Of a stretch of DNA of 64,000 nt, positions 22,241-33,615 are shown one piece after another. A program made the translations under genes and the position numbers. Source of the stretch: Acheta domesticus (taxonomy: Eukaryota; Arthropoda; Insecta; Orthoptera; Gryllidae); NCBI GenBank assembly GCA_031308135.1, contig JAHLJT010009419.1, forward strand, positions 64,996,723-65,060,722, written 5' to 3'. The number at the start of each line of letters is the position of its first letter. Within the stretch, counting starts at the first letter, position 1. The notes beneath the pieces were generated by a model that was not told the DNA's origin, did not search any database, and worked only from the letters and a program-made list of their open reading frames with translations.

Positions 22241-22673
22241 TTTACAAAATGTGTCGTTTTACATAAAACATTCTTCAGTGATTCTGTACATTTGTTGTAA
22301 TTACATTTTCTTCACATGCCAGTTGTCTTCTTTGCAGTTAATTTTGACCCTGTTGAACTTTGTTTAATTATGAGCTAGAGACTAAGTAGTGCAGTGATAT
22401 GTAATGCAACAACGGTTATTTAAATGTGGAGACTAATAAATGTGTTTTTTTGTATATCAATTTCTCCCAATTAATGCAATCATTCATTTTTTGTACAAAA
22501 AATAGGCAAATATTAATTTATATAAAAATATTTGTCGATGCAAATAAAATATTCTTGGAGTCCTTGGTTTTCTATTTCATTATTCAAATTTCAATATCAG
22601 TAGTCTCTAGCACTTCTGATGAAGTTAATATTGATTTGTTAAGTGGTTCAGTACATTGTCAATTTATTGTGTA

Positions 22674-22866
22674 CTAGCTGAAGTATCCGGCGTTGCCCGG
22701 GCATTATTACAGAATATTATTAGACAGGAAAACTAATTCCATTTTTTCATGCCATGCGGCTGGGCCTACATCTCTATCTTTCATTGTATCTCTTCTCCGC
22801 CCTTCTCCTTCCTGCCATGATCTGTCCGTCTCCGTCCCGATAGCCATGTGTTGTCTTGACCCCCAA
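22674..22866 (-). repeat. Left arm of inverted repeat: Helitron-type 3' terminus, minus strand
   Basis: From the CTAG at 22674 rightward, this 193-base arm is the reverse complement of 23290-23482 with roughly a dozen differences by eye. On the minus strand it ends with the hairpin CCCGGGCAACGCCGG, then TACTTCAG, CTAG and a T, the same Helitron 3' signature as the right arm. Confidence 0.85.
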
Positions 22867-23289
22867 TTTTTCATTTACTTTTGTATTTATGATTCAACAA
22901 TTATGTTTGGACATCTACGTCTATATCGCGCTTGAAATCTACCTTCTAGCGTCCTCGTGTGAGAACTCTCACATGATATACTCCGCTTACAATAGGAAGT
23001 CCCGTCAAGGTTAAGAGTTCGCAGATCAGTTTCAAATCTTTCTTTATGAATATAAATGAAAAAATATAAAAGAGAGTAAGTTTTACAAGGTGACTATTTA
23101 TTAATAGCTTTAGTACAATATAGAAAACTCCACAAAAATAATATACGTGAGTGTACAAGTATTTTATTTTGTAATTTAGATTTGTTTATTGTTTTTCGTT
23201 ATAAAGTGAAAAATATATTGGAGCTGGAACTTTAAATAAAAAAATATTTTTTTGAAGAAAAGTGAGGAAGGTAGATTGGAACTTTCCAG
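22867..23289. other. Spacer between Helitron inverted arms
   Basis: AT-rich sequence without a clear Helitron 5' end in either orientation. A short TGTGAGAACTCTCACA inverted repeat lies near 22958-22974. If the left arm is a nested minus-strand Helitron, its 5' end should lie in this spacer, but no rightward-complement of the TC..CTATACTAATA start was seen. Confidence 0.5.
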
Positions 23290-23482
23290 TTGGGGGTCAA
23301 GACAACACATGGCTATCGGGACGGAGACGGACAGATCATGGCAGGAAGAAGTAGAGCGGAGAAGAGATACAATGAAAGATATAGATGTAGGCCCAGCCGC
23401 ATGGCATGAAAAGATGAAATTAGTCTTCCTGTCTAATAATATTTTGTAATGATGCCCGGGCAACGCCGGGTACTTCAGCTAG
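23290..23482 (+). repeat. Right arm of inverted repeat: Helitron 3' terminus, plus strand
   Basis: It starts TTGGGGGTCAAGACAACACA and ends with the GC hairpin, TACTTCAG and CTAG. The hairpin plus CTRR terminus at a TAG/T junction is the rolling-circle termination signal known for Helitrons. The frame at 23252-23449 through it is fortuitous. Confidence 0.85.
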
Positions 23483-23539
23483 TGAAGAGAATAAAACAAC
23501 AGAAGGTGAAAGAGAGAAAGACGAGTTAAGTGCCTAAAT

Positions 23540-23835
23540 GAAAACCAGGGGCGTCCCTGTTGCACGCCCCTTGAGCAGGGAGCCCCTCGCCGCGCCGCGG
23601 GCGGAGTAGGGCACCCGGCGCAGGCGGATATGGGCGCCCTGGAGCATGCCTTTCCCGGCGAGGGGCGTGGCGCGGAGGGGCGGGGTCACGCTGGCGTGGA
23701 CGCGCGCCGGAACCACCTGGAGCGCGCGTCGCAAGTAGGGCAGCGCACGCGGAAGGGGGGGGAGGGGTGCGCGAAGTTCGCGTCTTGCGTTTGCTCCCTG
23801 ACATGCGTGAAGCGGGTAATAGAAGCGTTTACCGC
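23540..23835. other. CpG-rich island just outside the Helitron end
   Basis: Dense in CpG with several overlapping open frames on both strands, none with a recognisable domain. It begins about 60 bases after the Helitron 3' end. It may be a promoter or first exon of an unseen gene, or a GC-rich repeat remnant. Confidence 0.45.
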
Positions 23836-25020
23836 AAATTTCGTGGATGAAAACTTTCCGCATTTTCATACAAAGGGGCTGTAGGAAAATAATGCCAGGC
23901 GAAGTGATAAAACCATGCGGTTACCACAGTGAAAGCCAATAAATAAAGAACTAAAATGAGCGGTTATAATTTGGTAGTCTCAAGATATGATGCCCACTTT
24001 CTTTTTTGGAAAGTAGACACCTGGCAAATTATTTTGACATCTTGTTTTTGGAAGTTATTAAAATTTTAATGAAAAATAAACTAGCGAGGCTACAACATTA
24101 CGTAATTTATTACATTATTTCTAACTCCACAATTTTCGAGAATTCAGAAAGTTCAACAAAAATGAGATCTGCCCCATTTTAAACGTCTGTTTCATTGCGA
24201 AGAAAACATAAACAAAAAAATTGCAGTCGAGTCTATGAAAATGATTATAAATTGCATTAATTTCAAACATAAATTATTGAAACATTATTTCAAGCGAAAA
24301 TTATTGTTTTCTTCAAAAATTTCTACATGAAATTTATTTAATCTCTGAGCTTACATAATTTCGTATAAGACAAAAATCTTTATCTTGAATGTTGGACTTT
24401 TACAATGTTAATTTTTTGCATTATTGAAAGAACAGTTCAATGAAAATGTGGCTAACACCAATTTGTTACTGTTCATTGATACATACTAGGAGAAAATTGA
24501 AATGAAAAATTTGAAGTATTTTGCGACAAAATAATTTATTAAAATTTGCCTATATTCCACGCAATTATTACATAAAACTACTTGTATTTTTGAAAAATTT
24601 TACAAGACCTTATATCAAAAAGTCTTTTTTCAACACATTTACTCCCTTTACAAGCAAAAATTATTTACTTTTGCGTAACTATGATTCGGTAATAAAAATC
24701 TTTTTGTCAAAGAATCGCCTATTTCCGGTGTACAATTACAATAATTTATCTCCTTACGTCGTAAGACTAGAACGTAAAACCATTTTGTGTACTGCATTTT
24801 ACAAACTATGGTTTTCGGAACAGAAAACATGCTATACCTGATGCAACTCTCGTGTTTTTTGAAGCATGGTACAGTGGGAGAGAAATCATTCCGCAGAAAG
24901 ATGCAAAAGTGTGTCTGAAAATGTACTGTTGATTTGTCGTCGTATTTCTAAAACTGTGTTAGTGTACCGTCGGACTACTCGTTAGTTCACAATTTCATGT
25001 CCTTAACACTTATTCCTTAA
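23836..25020. other. AT-rich intergenic
   Basis: Apart from the short family X fragment at about 24110-24215, nothing is recognised. Frame 24521-24841 is an AT-rich 106-codon chance ORF. Confidence 0.45.
24110..24215 (+). repeat. Dispersed repeat family X, short plus-strand copy
   Basis: TTTTCGAGAATTCAGAAAGT followed by TCAACAAAAATGAGATCTGC and CCCATTTTAAACGTC align with the CAACTAAAATGGGACCTGCA..CCATCTTTTAAAGCGTCC stretch at 16550-16600. Only this core is clear; the flanks are too diverged. Confidence 0.5.
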
Positions 25021-25039
25021 CACTTAACATGATTTTTAT

Positions 25040-26690
25040 CACGCAAAGAGAAACACCAGTCTCAGAGACCGCCATTTGTTATTGGCGTTGAATGTGGGAT
25101 GTAAAGGTAAAATAAATTATAGACCTGTTTTAATCAATTCTTCTGTCTTCAGAGTATTCTAAAATATAATATATATTATAAAAACATGAAAACAATGGAA
25201 AAATATTGAAATTGTTGAAGATCGGAATTTTTTAAAACATTGAAATTGTTGAAAAACATTGATATTATTGGAAAAATTTTTAAATGTTGTAAAACATTGA
25301 AATTTCCTTTAAATCCGTACAGCCTCCTCCGTTCTCTAAATCCGTACAGGGTTGATCAAACTTGTCTTTGTGGGCTAGCAAGGAATTCATCTGGAATATT
25401 TTTTTCCTTTTAAACTGTCCCAACAAGTTAATTTTCTCTTCATCAGTTCAACAATAACTTCTGCAAAATGAAATCAATTGTCTAAGGGGACATTGCAGTT
25501 AGATCCTTTAATAGGTTTACATACAAGAAAAAGAAAGCATAGCTTGAGTAGGGTTCTAAATTTTTCTCTTCTTGAGCTGGGATCGTTCGAGGGAATTGGG
25601 CGATCCATTACAATATTTTGCAAGTAAAAATATTAAATAAATATTTGAGTAAATCGCCCAAGAGCGTTTATGCAAACACTCGTCTCACAGACCACTACTA
25701 ACCCTAGAGAGGTGGCGGTTGCCGGAGTTACGTTAAAGGTAGCGCGGGGACCTTCCTGACCCCTTTAAGTTATTTCTTTATAATATTATATCTAGCAACA
25801 AGTAAGTGTGAAATTAGTTATTATAAAAATGATCAATTATTTATAAGGTAGTATTAACACAATGCAATAGTATAAACAAACATGCAAATGAGGAATTGCA
25901 AAAATAAAAGGCCAAAATTATCATTTATCTTTAATTTTATATACGGTGTGGAGTAATGGTGGCTCGCCACAGTGACCCCATTTACATTTTCTTGAATATT
26001 CCAAAGACAAAGGTTTCTGAAAATTCAATAAGTTTCATTTTCTAACATTCTCACACAAAAATAAGTAAACAATGGATTGAAAATGGTTGTAAGTCAAACA
26101 ACACAACTTAGAAAAGTACAAAATTTATGATGTTTGTAGTGGTGTCACAAATATTTATAAATTAATTATTGCATCTAAAATTTGGAAAGAAACATGTTGC
26201 ATGTCAACAATTTATTATTCTTCTCACAGAACTACATTGTTTACATAAAACATCGCGATGATCTTTACAAACTTGTTTTCTGAATTTAGCACAAAAAGTT
26301 TAGTTCTGCTAAAATTATTCGTAATGTCAAATAAATAAACAATACACTTCACGCTGACACACTCTATCAATGTACCGGCACGAATGAAGCATTGCTGCAA
26401 GCTCTTCGCACTGCCGACGGAAGTGGGGGCGGGGGGTCAGACATCATTTTGCACGACGGCTCGACTGTTATCGCTCTTTCAGGAACCCCTTGAGCTGTCG
26501 CGAAGTGCTTATATCTTTCAAACAAAAGCTAAAGAATGTGGTGAAAGGTATGTGAAATGTAAAGCTTCTGTCTCGCAAATTTAGGCAACTGCAGCTAAGC
26601 AAAGATGCATGGGGTCACAGGGACCCCGCACCACCTCTCTCGGGCTAAGAGAAACAAACGGTCTCACAAACCACTGCGAAAAATACGGAA
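25040..26690. other. Region with scattered GGTCTC/GAGACC palindromes, possible DNA-transposon ends
   Basis: GTCTCAGAGACCGCC lies at about 25059, GTCTCACAGACCAC at about 25683, GGGGTCACAGGGACCCCGCA at about 26613 and GGTCTCACAAACCAC near 26659. The same kind of palindrome lies inside the ends of the MITE at 9912-10523. These may be ends of related, broken elements, but no pair with flanking TTAA could be assembled. The rest is AT-rich and unrecognised. Confidence 0.35.
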
Positions 26691-26959
26691 AGAGAAAAAC
26701 AGACCGCCACGATATCCAAAACTGCCCCTTAAATGTCGACCGCTGTAGCAGAACTAAACAAAACTCAGCCGAGTGATAGAAGAGGGTCAAGGAAGAAGCT
26801 ACTATGACTGTCAACGCTCTCGCCCACTCATGTCGCCCATTATTGCATAAATCAATTTCACTTGGTGCCTGTCAGACCGATGTTTCCATGTATGTACTAA
26901 TATTTTTTTCACTACATTGAGTTCAGCCAACGCGTCGCTTCTAGCGCTGCTCTTACCAC

Positions 26960-27010
26960 TCAGAAGATGGTGAGAGGAAAGGAGAGGAGAGGAGAAGAGA
27001 GGAGAGTTGA
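26960..27010. repeat. GA-rich low-complexity tract
   Basis: A purine run of GAGAGGAAAGGAGAGGAGAG type; no coding meaning. Confidence 0.8.
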
Positions 27011-27394
27011 GTGAAGGGCAGAGCACGGTGCGTCTGATTTGTTTTTGTAAAAAAAGAAATGCATGAATAGAATAATGGGACAACCTACACGTTTTACGCA
27101 CATACTGTGGCTGAGAACTTCTGGAATTTTTTGTTCAATGATTGATTTTTCCGGCCACGTTAACTGCTATGACTAATAGTCCCATTAGTGTAGTGAATAT
27201 TTCTTATGCTTGGACATGACGCTTCTATTATGCCTGGAGGTGACGCTTATATTGATATAAGAAACCATCGAAATTTACTAATCAGAGGAGTCTGCAAGTA
27301 TCATGCAAGGAGCTGTTTTCATCGGTAGTATGTCTCTCAGAAGAGCAACTCCAGGTTAGACAACCTGAGCGTGTCACTGCGAGCTCTCAAAAAT

Positions 27395-27700
27395 TTCTCC
27401 GCGAGCTACTTAGTAGCTCGCGATCGACTGTTTGGCGATGTCTGTTTTAGAGAATGCAGGATGCGTCTGGCAAATCGAACGAATGGCGACTGAGGGAAAC
27501 GGCAGGAGGTTGGGTCGTTGAGATGGAGCAGGTGCGTTGGTGCAAGGAATTTGGGCGGCGCCAACGCGTCGTTTGGCAGCGGCGCCAACCCGAGCCGCCA
27601 ACTCCCTCCCCCCGCCTCTGCCCTCCGCGCCACGCCCCGGCCATTGAAACCCTTGCAGCCACGACACTTGGAAGTGGAGAAAGACGTCGCCACATAGTAT
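27395..27700. other. GC-rich island with open frames on both strands
   Basis: GC-rich, containing GGCGCCAACGCG twice in variant form and a C-rich run near 27605-27640. Four overlapping ~95-105-codon frames are open, which indicates stop-poor composition rather than coding selection. It contains a hairpin-like CGCGAGCTACTTAGTAGCTC at about 27401-27420. Confidence 0.45.
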
Positions 27701-28504
27701 CACGTCTCAAGAGATATTGCGATTCCCGATGCGGTATCGACATTTTAGTATCTATTCCATCAATAAAATGAAGAATAAATCATCAATATTATGAAATCTG
27801 AAATTTCGATACTGATCAAATGGGATTTCTGAGGTCGTTGCTGGATATGGGCTTACAAAGAGAAGAAGGAAAAATCTACGCAGAACTAGGCGTAGGTAGT
27901 CTTTAATAGACTATAAAAGAAAATTAATGACTATTAAAAATCCTGACCCCAATATGTAGAAAGGATGCAAACAGCTGCCGAAGACAATTCTACAGAACCA
28001 CCGACAAAAAGGAAGAAATACTCGTCGTCCAAGGAGGTGATGGGAAGATTTAATATGAATGAAGATGAAACAGTGTGTATGCTCGTGAAGAAAAGAAGAA
28101 ATATCTGTACTTCTAATACTAATTGTTCAGAAACAGAATTGTGATAAATACATTGCAGTTAATCATCATAATCCCTAATATTAGCATCATCGTTAGTTGA
28201 TTTTCTGGCACTTAGTAGAATACATTCATTAATAATAGCAGTGAAGAAAGTCCAGTCAATATAATGAGATTTTTTAAACTTTATCAATAAAACTGTGTAA
28301 ATAATCTGCTGGACACAGAGAAAATTCGAGAAACTTACGCTTTATGTGAATAAATATAAAAAGAAACTTAGAAGTGCCTGAATTCACCAAACTCTTGGAT
28401 TGTCCTCCGGCTTACAAAAATTACAGAAATGCCTCAGTCCTTTCAAATTTATGTTTTTCAAGTGGAATAGTTCTTTTGCCTGATGGAATCCTCGACGGAG
28501 GCGC
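27701..28504. other. AT-rich intergenic
   Basis: No recognised gene or repeat. Purine-rich in places (27840-28090). Confidence 0.5.
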
Positions 28505-28623
28505 GTTGCAACGCGCACAGTGGTGCCAGCCGGTTTAGCTGCCAACGCTCCGGAAAGATTGGCGAAGGCGGGCCGGCGTAAATGCGCTCTGCAGTTTCCT
28601 TGTTCGTCTGCGAATGTGGGGCT
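28505..28623 (+). repeat. GC-rich dispersed repeat family Y, copy 1
   Basis: CAGTGGTGC, CCGGAAAGATT, ATGCGCT, AGTTTCCTTGTTC and GTGGGGCT occur in this order. The same five blocks recur at similar spacing at 32641-32780. The sequence between blocks has diverged, so both copies are old. The minus-strand ORF 28384-28638 spans it and is an artefact. Class unknown; orientation is arbitrary. Confidence 0.65.
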
Positions 28624-28708
28624 GTCTTTAATTTTCAAGTAGTATTTAAGATTAATATAATATGATGTGTATTATAACATAATTTAATGCATCGTGGCCT
28701 TTTCTAGC

Positions 28709-29106
28709 CTGGATCGTTAGCGTGGTTTGAGCACGTACGGACTTTACGCCGTGGGGCCAACGGTCGTGTGTTAGAATGGTACCCTACGCAGGAGTGTCTG
28801 AGCTTGTCTTCCGGTTCTATGGTGCAGACCAATGGTATCAAGGTCTTCTACTGGTGGCAGTGGCTCCGTAGCATGCCACTAGTTACTCTCCGCAACTAGC
28901 GTTGGGAAAGGAAACCCCGCTGTTTTACAATAGGGATGGCGTTGTCTCTGGTGGCGGGGTGACGAACTGCGTGAAGGGGCGATTTCGACGTGCCACTCGT
29001 GCCACAGGCTCCCACTTGTGGCATTGTCCTTGACAACACTGGTGAGACGAAGATATAAGTATTTCTTCCCCGAAGTTGTAGTCCCCAAAGTAAGTAGTTG
29101 TCCCCA
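28709..29106 (+). mobile_element. Possible SINE or other retroposon, single copy in window
   Basis: GCCTGGATCGTTAGCGTGGT and a degraded B-box-like GTGTTAGAATGGTACC about 50 bases later suggest a tRNA-related head, and the element stays mixed in composition to about 29100, unlike its AT-rich flanks. No second copy was found here, so this is tentative. Confidence 0.35.
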
Positions 29107-30456
29107 AAGGAACCGTGAATATGATTCGTGTAATTTTTCTTAAAAATTATTTACTTCCTGATTAAAATCGTATGGTGTGTATTCGAAGCTTTCAATTTCG
29201 TGTTTTATTTTCTTATTTCATTTTCCGTGGTATTTCTGTAGAATTTTTTCTTCTGTGTCATTCCCTGTGTTATTACATCTGGGCCTAGATCAAAAGAAAT
29301 TAAGGAATCCTTGACATATCAAAACTTTTTGTTGTCATATTTTTGTGAAATTCAGAATGTGGGTATAGGATTAATTTTGAGGAAATGGAACAACGTAGGA
29401 AGTAATAACTTTAATTATTTCACAAATTTCAATGATATGACGGCTACTGAAGTTCTCGCTATTGTAGCTTAGGTGCAAACAATGAATGAAATGTATCACT
29501 TTACATTTAAAATATAGTGTTTATTTCCCAACCGTCGCAACGTAAGACTAATGGGCAAAGGAATGTACGTGTTAGATATTGAAGACAAAGACATAACTTA
29601 TCCTATTGTTACATCTCCCGTACTTTGGGTCATAATAATTTTTAAGGCTTTCGAAGTATTGTGGACAATACCTAATAGCAAATATTTCCTCGCCACTTGC
29701 ACTAAAGTTCAATATTTTTAAAATGACCCTAATGGACCTTCGGACCTCTGTATTTGTCTTAAAAGTTATGATTATAATGATTCTAATACATGATTCTAAT
29801 CTGAGTTACCCGTGACACGCTCATACAGCCACACATCCATCCTTAAAGACATCATGGCTAAAAGGAATTTACAAGGGCCAACACGCTTCGGGTACTGTCA
29901 AAACCGTTTTAATTGCTAAAATATCGACTTTGAGTGTTTGGATCAATGTCAATACGTTTTTTATAAAGACTAGGTTCCTATTAATCCTTCGTTAGAGTTA
30001 ATGTGCTTACTGATTGAAGTTATCTCTAGGTTTACCTAATCCTTTACTTTGTACAGCGAGTAGGTCTCTTGATTTGCACTCCCAGACATAAATCCTCTCT
30101 CCTTCTCAGACATACATCTTCTCCTCTTCTTCGTCTCTTCTCCCTCTGCTTTCTCCATCAAATCTCTTTTTCATTTTCTTCTTTCATGACCCCTTATACT
30201 CAAGCACTGAATCCTCCCTCCCACTTCTATGAATATTCCTTTTCCAAACCGTAATGTTCGGTTCTAAGTCGCGATCCTCATTGTGTTTTTTCTGAGTTTA
30301 CTTAATTACTTAAAACTCTACGTTCAAATGGTCTCTTGATTTGAATTTTTCTGGTCATAGGTTTATAAATTACCCTCATTTATGAAATGTTTCAATTCTG
30401 TATAAATGAATATTCATCCTGGTGGTCCTTAGGACCTGAGCCTCATCCTCTAATGA
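29107..30456. other. AT-rich intergenic with a CT-rich tract
   Basis: No gene recognised. A pyrimidine-rich stretch lies at about 30090-30190 (TCTTCTCCTCTTCTTCGTCT and similar). Confidence 0.5.
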
Positions 30457-31010
30457 AATTATTATTATTATTCACGGCTAAAGATGCTGTGAGTCGGTTA
30501 ATTATAAAGTCTACTCCGGGGTTGCAATCACTTTTTAGTGATCTGGAAGTTTAGACAAGTTGTTACACAAATTTTACGGAACAAATCTCAGAGCGCCGAA
30601 AAATATCAGGATGACCTGTGCTATTACGCCCCACATTCGGCTGATTTCAAATTCCAAACTCTTGTATTTATGACGTTTCTCTGCCTCCTTGGTTGCGACG
30701 TTTTGAGCAGACGGCATAGCAACATCTACAAGGAGACCCGCTTTTACTCCAAATCCCGTAGAGCAATATCCAGTTTGTTTGTCGCTATCCAGCGATCAGT
30801 TTGAATTTGTTGGCCGTACAAAATTGTACACAGACCAACAGACATCGCCGGTTTTGGTGAGTTTTCGTACCATTTGAAGCATATGTTTGGAACTTCGAGG
30901 TCTGTGCAGATTTGCCAGTGGAGGTAATCAAACACCCTGTCGTGTTTCAAGTATTCGGTCTTTGCTAGAATTAGAAGACGAGACGATATGATCAATAGCT
31001 TTTACTTGTT
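30457..31010 (-). pseudogene. LINE C-terminal fragment (copy 2), minus strand
   Basis: Minus-strand frame 30744-30995 encodes ILAKTEYLKHDRVFDYLHWQ then ICTDLEVPN, KWYENSPKPAMSVGLC and IQTDRWIATNKLDIALRDLE. This is collinear with copy 1 at 15371 and extends ~40 residues further upstream. It then breaks. The rest of the tail is present in another frame around 30600-30740, and the 3' UTR with its TAA repeat ends near 30457. The PD of the nuclease-like motif is LD here. Most of the VVPIVIGALG..LRKVL segment is deleted. Confidence 0.8.
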
Positions 31011-31018
31011 CCTAATAC

Positions 31019-31100
31019 ACCATCACACATGCCGGGACTAGTCGGGAGCTTAGAGCTTGTCCCGGTTGGGGTGGTGCTCCACTGGTGAGATACCTAGATT
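31019..31100 (+). mobile_element. SINE family A fragment
   Basis: CACACATGCCGGGACTAGTC, GGGAGCTTAGAGCTTGTC and GGGGTGGTGCTCCACTGG match, in plus orientation, the inner part of the minus-strand copies at 7430 and 33895. Head and tail are missing. It directly abuts the upstream end of the LINE copy at 30457-31010. Confidence 0.6.
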
Positions 31101-31399
31101 GAAAACAGCCGCAAGCCAATATTTAAGGTGACGCCGGATCTCATCATCCAATGAAGGAAGAACACTCCCATCTCCCTTGATAACAGCATACTCGTTCTAC
31201 AAACATGCTCTAAATTGTCCATGATTTCCAATTATTTTTTGTAAATATCTTAATATTTCTTTAGAGCTTGGAGATGCAGAGATGCGCTCCACGAAACGTA
31301 AGAAGAGTAAAGGTGACTAACATCTCAGCTTTCTTTTCCTGATGTTAATCAACGATTGAGACCCCAATCATCATTCCATGCCTTATGCTATTTTTTTGT
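31101..31399. other. Intergenic, nothing recognised
   Basis: Mixed-composition DNA that could include the rest of the adjoining SINE, but the similarity fades quickly. Confidence 0.35.
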
Positions 31400-31560
31400 T
31401 TCGCGAATCGGCCTTCAAGGGGCCACGCATCCCACCCGGGCTCAGTTATGATTATCGGGGTAGGTGCACATTACTTTCTATTGGAGGGCTCATCATTTAA
31501 TGCTGATTCCAATTTTACACTCTAGGGTTGTAAACCTGGTTGTAAACTCTGATTTGTTTT
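31400..31560 (+). mobile_element. Possible LINE 3'-UTR fragment related to 10570-10838
   Basis: GTAGGTGCACATTACTTTCT and GGAGGGCTCATCATTTA parallel GCAGGTGCATGTAGTTTATC and AGGGTTCATCATTTAG in the segment at 10650. Similarity is weak and short, so the link is tentative. Confidence 0.3.
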
Positions 31561-31808
31561 ACGTTGACAACATCCTATAATAATTATATACTATTTATTA
31601 ATTATTAATAAAATAAATATAAAATATCATAACTTAAAATAACATAATACCAGCCATATTTAAAAGTTTCAGAATTCCACACGTCCTCCCATGAACCTCC
31701 TGACCAATGAGCACGTATTGATGATGGCTGAGTTTTGAAGAGCGATGATAATACTCTTGTCCATCCCTCGGTCGTTTAATGATCTAGGAAGTTTTAATAT
31801 ATTTTATA

Positions 31809-31844
<36 letters not shown>

Positions 31845-32619
31845 ATGTACCCGAGAAAAAGCGAGTTTATTAGGGAAATAAATCCTGTTTGGAGGAATGG
31901 TCGCGGGAACGTTGCTGGTAGGCAATAAAAGTTCGGCGCCGGAAGAAATTTTTGTAGCGTTCGACGTCTTTAAAATTGCCATTTAAAGAATTCCTTTTAT
32001 GGAAGAGCACTGATTATACGCATATTCTTTATCAATTTGTTCAACTACTGAGCTATTTGTACGCACTCATGTTACACAAAGAAAAAAGTAGAAAATAATT
32101 CAGTATTGATGATAACGTACCCTTCAGGGCCATGGCGAAAAGGTTGATGGGCAATTAAAGGAGAGCAATGGAAAAAATCTACAAGAAACGTAGCTTTGCA
32201 AGAAATATATTTTTTACTTACATATTTTAGTGCAAAGGATTGCAAAGAAAAAACCCAATTCATGTAGTAGAGAGTGGAAATCAGCAAATATTTCTTAACA
32301 GATACAACGAGTTACAGAAAGACACAATTAATCTGGAAACTGTTTGCAAAACTTTCAAAAGTGCAATTTAAGAACCCTTTAGTTACATAATGTAACTCTT
32401 TATGATTAGTTACATAATTTTACTTACTCTATAACGAATGTATTATAAGTACAGTGGAGTGTAAGGTATTATCGAATAAAGAATATTCAGTCATTTAAGT
32501 ACTATTAAAGTTTTATTGTATTTTTGTGCGATAATGAAAATTATTTGTTGAAATATCGTGAGTACCACCAAGTCATACCCAATTACGGTTTCAGCAACTT
32601 ATTCTTTCGGGAGGAGTGC
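31561..32619. other. AT-rich intergenic with (TTA)n
   Basis: No gene. A pure TTA microsatellite lies at 31809-31843 and could be the tail of a lost minus-strand retroposon. Confidence 0.5.
31809..31843. repeat. (TTA)n microsatellite
   Basis: About eleven perfect TTA units. Confidence 0.9.
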
Positions 32620-32790
32620 CGAGTTGCGTGCAGTACTTCATGCAGTGGTGCGTGCAATGATGTGGTAGCCCGTTCGGGAGCGCCCCGGCAGCAGCCAGCA
32701 GCCGGAAAGATTCATCGAGGCAGCGCACCCGCGAAATATGCGCTTAATAGTTTCCTTGTTCCTGGGTGCAAGTGGGGCTCATTGCCAGAT
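32620..32790 (+). repeat. GC-rich dispersed repeat family Y, copy 2
   Basis: It shares CAGTGGTGC, CCGGAAAGATT, ATGCGCT, AGTTTCCTTGTTC and GTGGGGCT with 28505-28623 in order. It also carries a short CAGCAGCCAGCAGCC run. The plus-strand ORF 32524-32928 crosses it but has no domain. Confidence 0.65.
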
Positions 32791-33183
32791 CTGATGCGTC
32801 CGTCTTCTTACGGGAACTTTACGACTGCACTGCAAGCGGCTGCTCGTACATTGCTAGTGACTGCACTTGAGAGGCCTCTCTATGGAGGAAATATTGCCGT
32901 TTTGTTTTGTGTGCCAGCGAGGAGGTAGTGTAAATCAGGGCAGCTCAATTGCAAGAATTCGGTCTGGCTGAGACGAGCCAGGGCAGCAGTTGTTATTTGG
33001 AGTCCTAGCGTTTCTAACGTCGTAACAATCAATCAATTGAATTGTCAAAGTCCACGCCACCATATCATCTTGAGTTTCAAGTCACAAAGACCGCCCTCCT
33101 TTTGGAATTTGAAATAATGTTTCAGTGTAGTTTTCATCATAGCCACTACTCAAGAACGTAAATAAGGATAAGAAAAATATATA
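32791..33183. other. Intergenic, nothing recognised
   Basis: Mixed sequence with no exon or repeat match. Confidence 0.45.
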
Positions 33184-33300
33184 ATGCCTTTTAAATGCCT
33201 ATTTTGATATTTTAAATGCCCGTTTTACATTTTTCAATGCCTATTTTACATTTTAGGTGCTTGTTTTGCCTGCCTATTTCTACAGTTTTTCGTGCCTATA
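33184..33300. repeat. Degenerate ~21-25-bp tandem repeat
   Basis: TGCCTATTTTACATTTT-like units recur five to six times with variable spacing (for example starting at about 33200, 33220 and 33239). The T-rich arms make it strongly strand-asymmetric. Confidence 0.65.
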
Positions 33301-33499
33301 AATCCGCAGCTTATTCATAAGCTACGTCAAATTGAGTCTCTCTCTGGAGAAGAATTGCGGTTTCTCTGATCGGTTGTTTTTCATGGCTTCCCTAATCAAT
33401 ATCACATGAATGCCGAACCAGTACCCTACTAAACGGGAGCAATTTTCCCTTCTTTCTCCATGTACCCTCCTTTTCCCTACCCTTATACATGTACACTTA

Positions 33500-33615
33500 C
33501 AGGCACTACTCTACCACACATGTCGAGAGACCAGTTTGGAACTTAGAGCTTCATCTAGCTGGGGGTGGTGCCCCACTGGGGGTAATACCTGGAAACGTTG
33601 GGCAAGGTCATAACA
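33500..33615 (+). mobile_element. SINE family A fragment
   Basis: CCACACATGTCGAGAGACCA, GGAACTTAGAGCTTCATCTA and GGGTGGTGCCCCACTGG match the family A inner region in plus orientation, like 31019-31100. It sits only ~280 bases from a nearly complete minus-strand copy. Confidence 0.65.

Larger units (their letters stand above)
17982..23482 (+). mobile_element. Decayed Helitron (rolling-circle transposon)
   Basis: The 5' end TCTATACTAATATATAAAG at 17982 (or the TC at 17976) follows an A. It resembles the arthropod Helitron start. The 3' end at 23479-23482 is CTAG followed by T. It is preceded by a hairpin in CCCGGGCAACGCCGGG, the standard 3' layout. Between them lies a Rep/helicase pseudogene (18640-22240) on the same strand. 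A second, inverted 3' end at 22674 makes the true boundary uncertain: the coding element may end near there with a nested inverted copy, or the whole may be composite. All reading frames are damaged, so this copy is dead. Confidence 0.75.

Noticed and set aside
23534..23869. 111-codon minus-strand ORF captured by the Helitron
   Set aside because: It lies outside the Helitron 3' end and its sequence is low-complexity from a CpG island, with an equally open overlapping frame.
30538..30804. Plus-strand 88-codon ORF
   Set aside because: It is the antisense of the minus-strand LINE copy 2.
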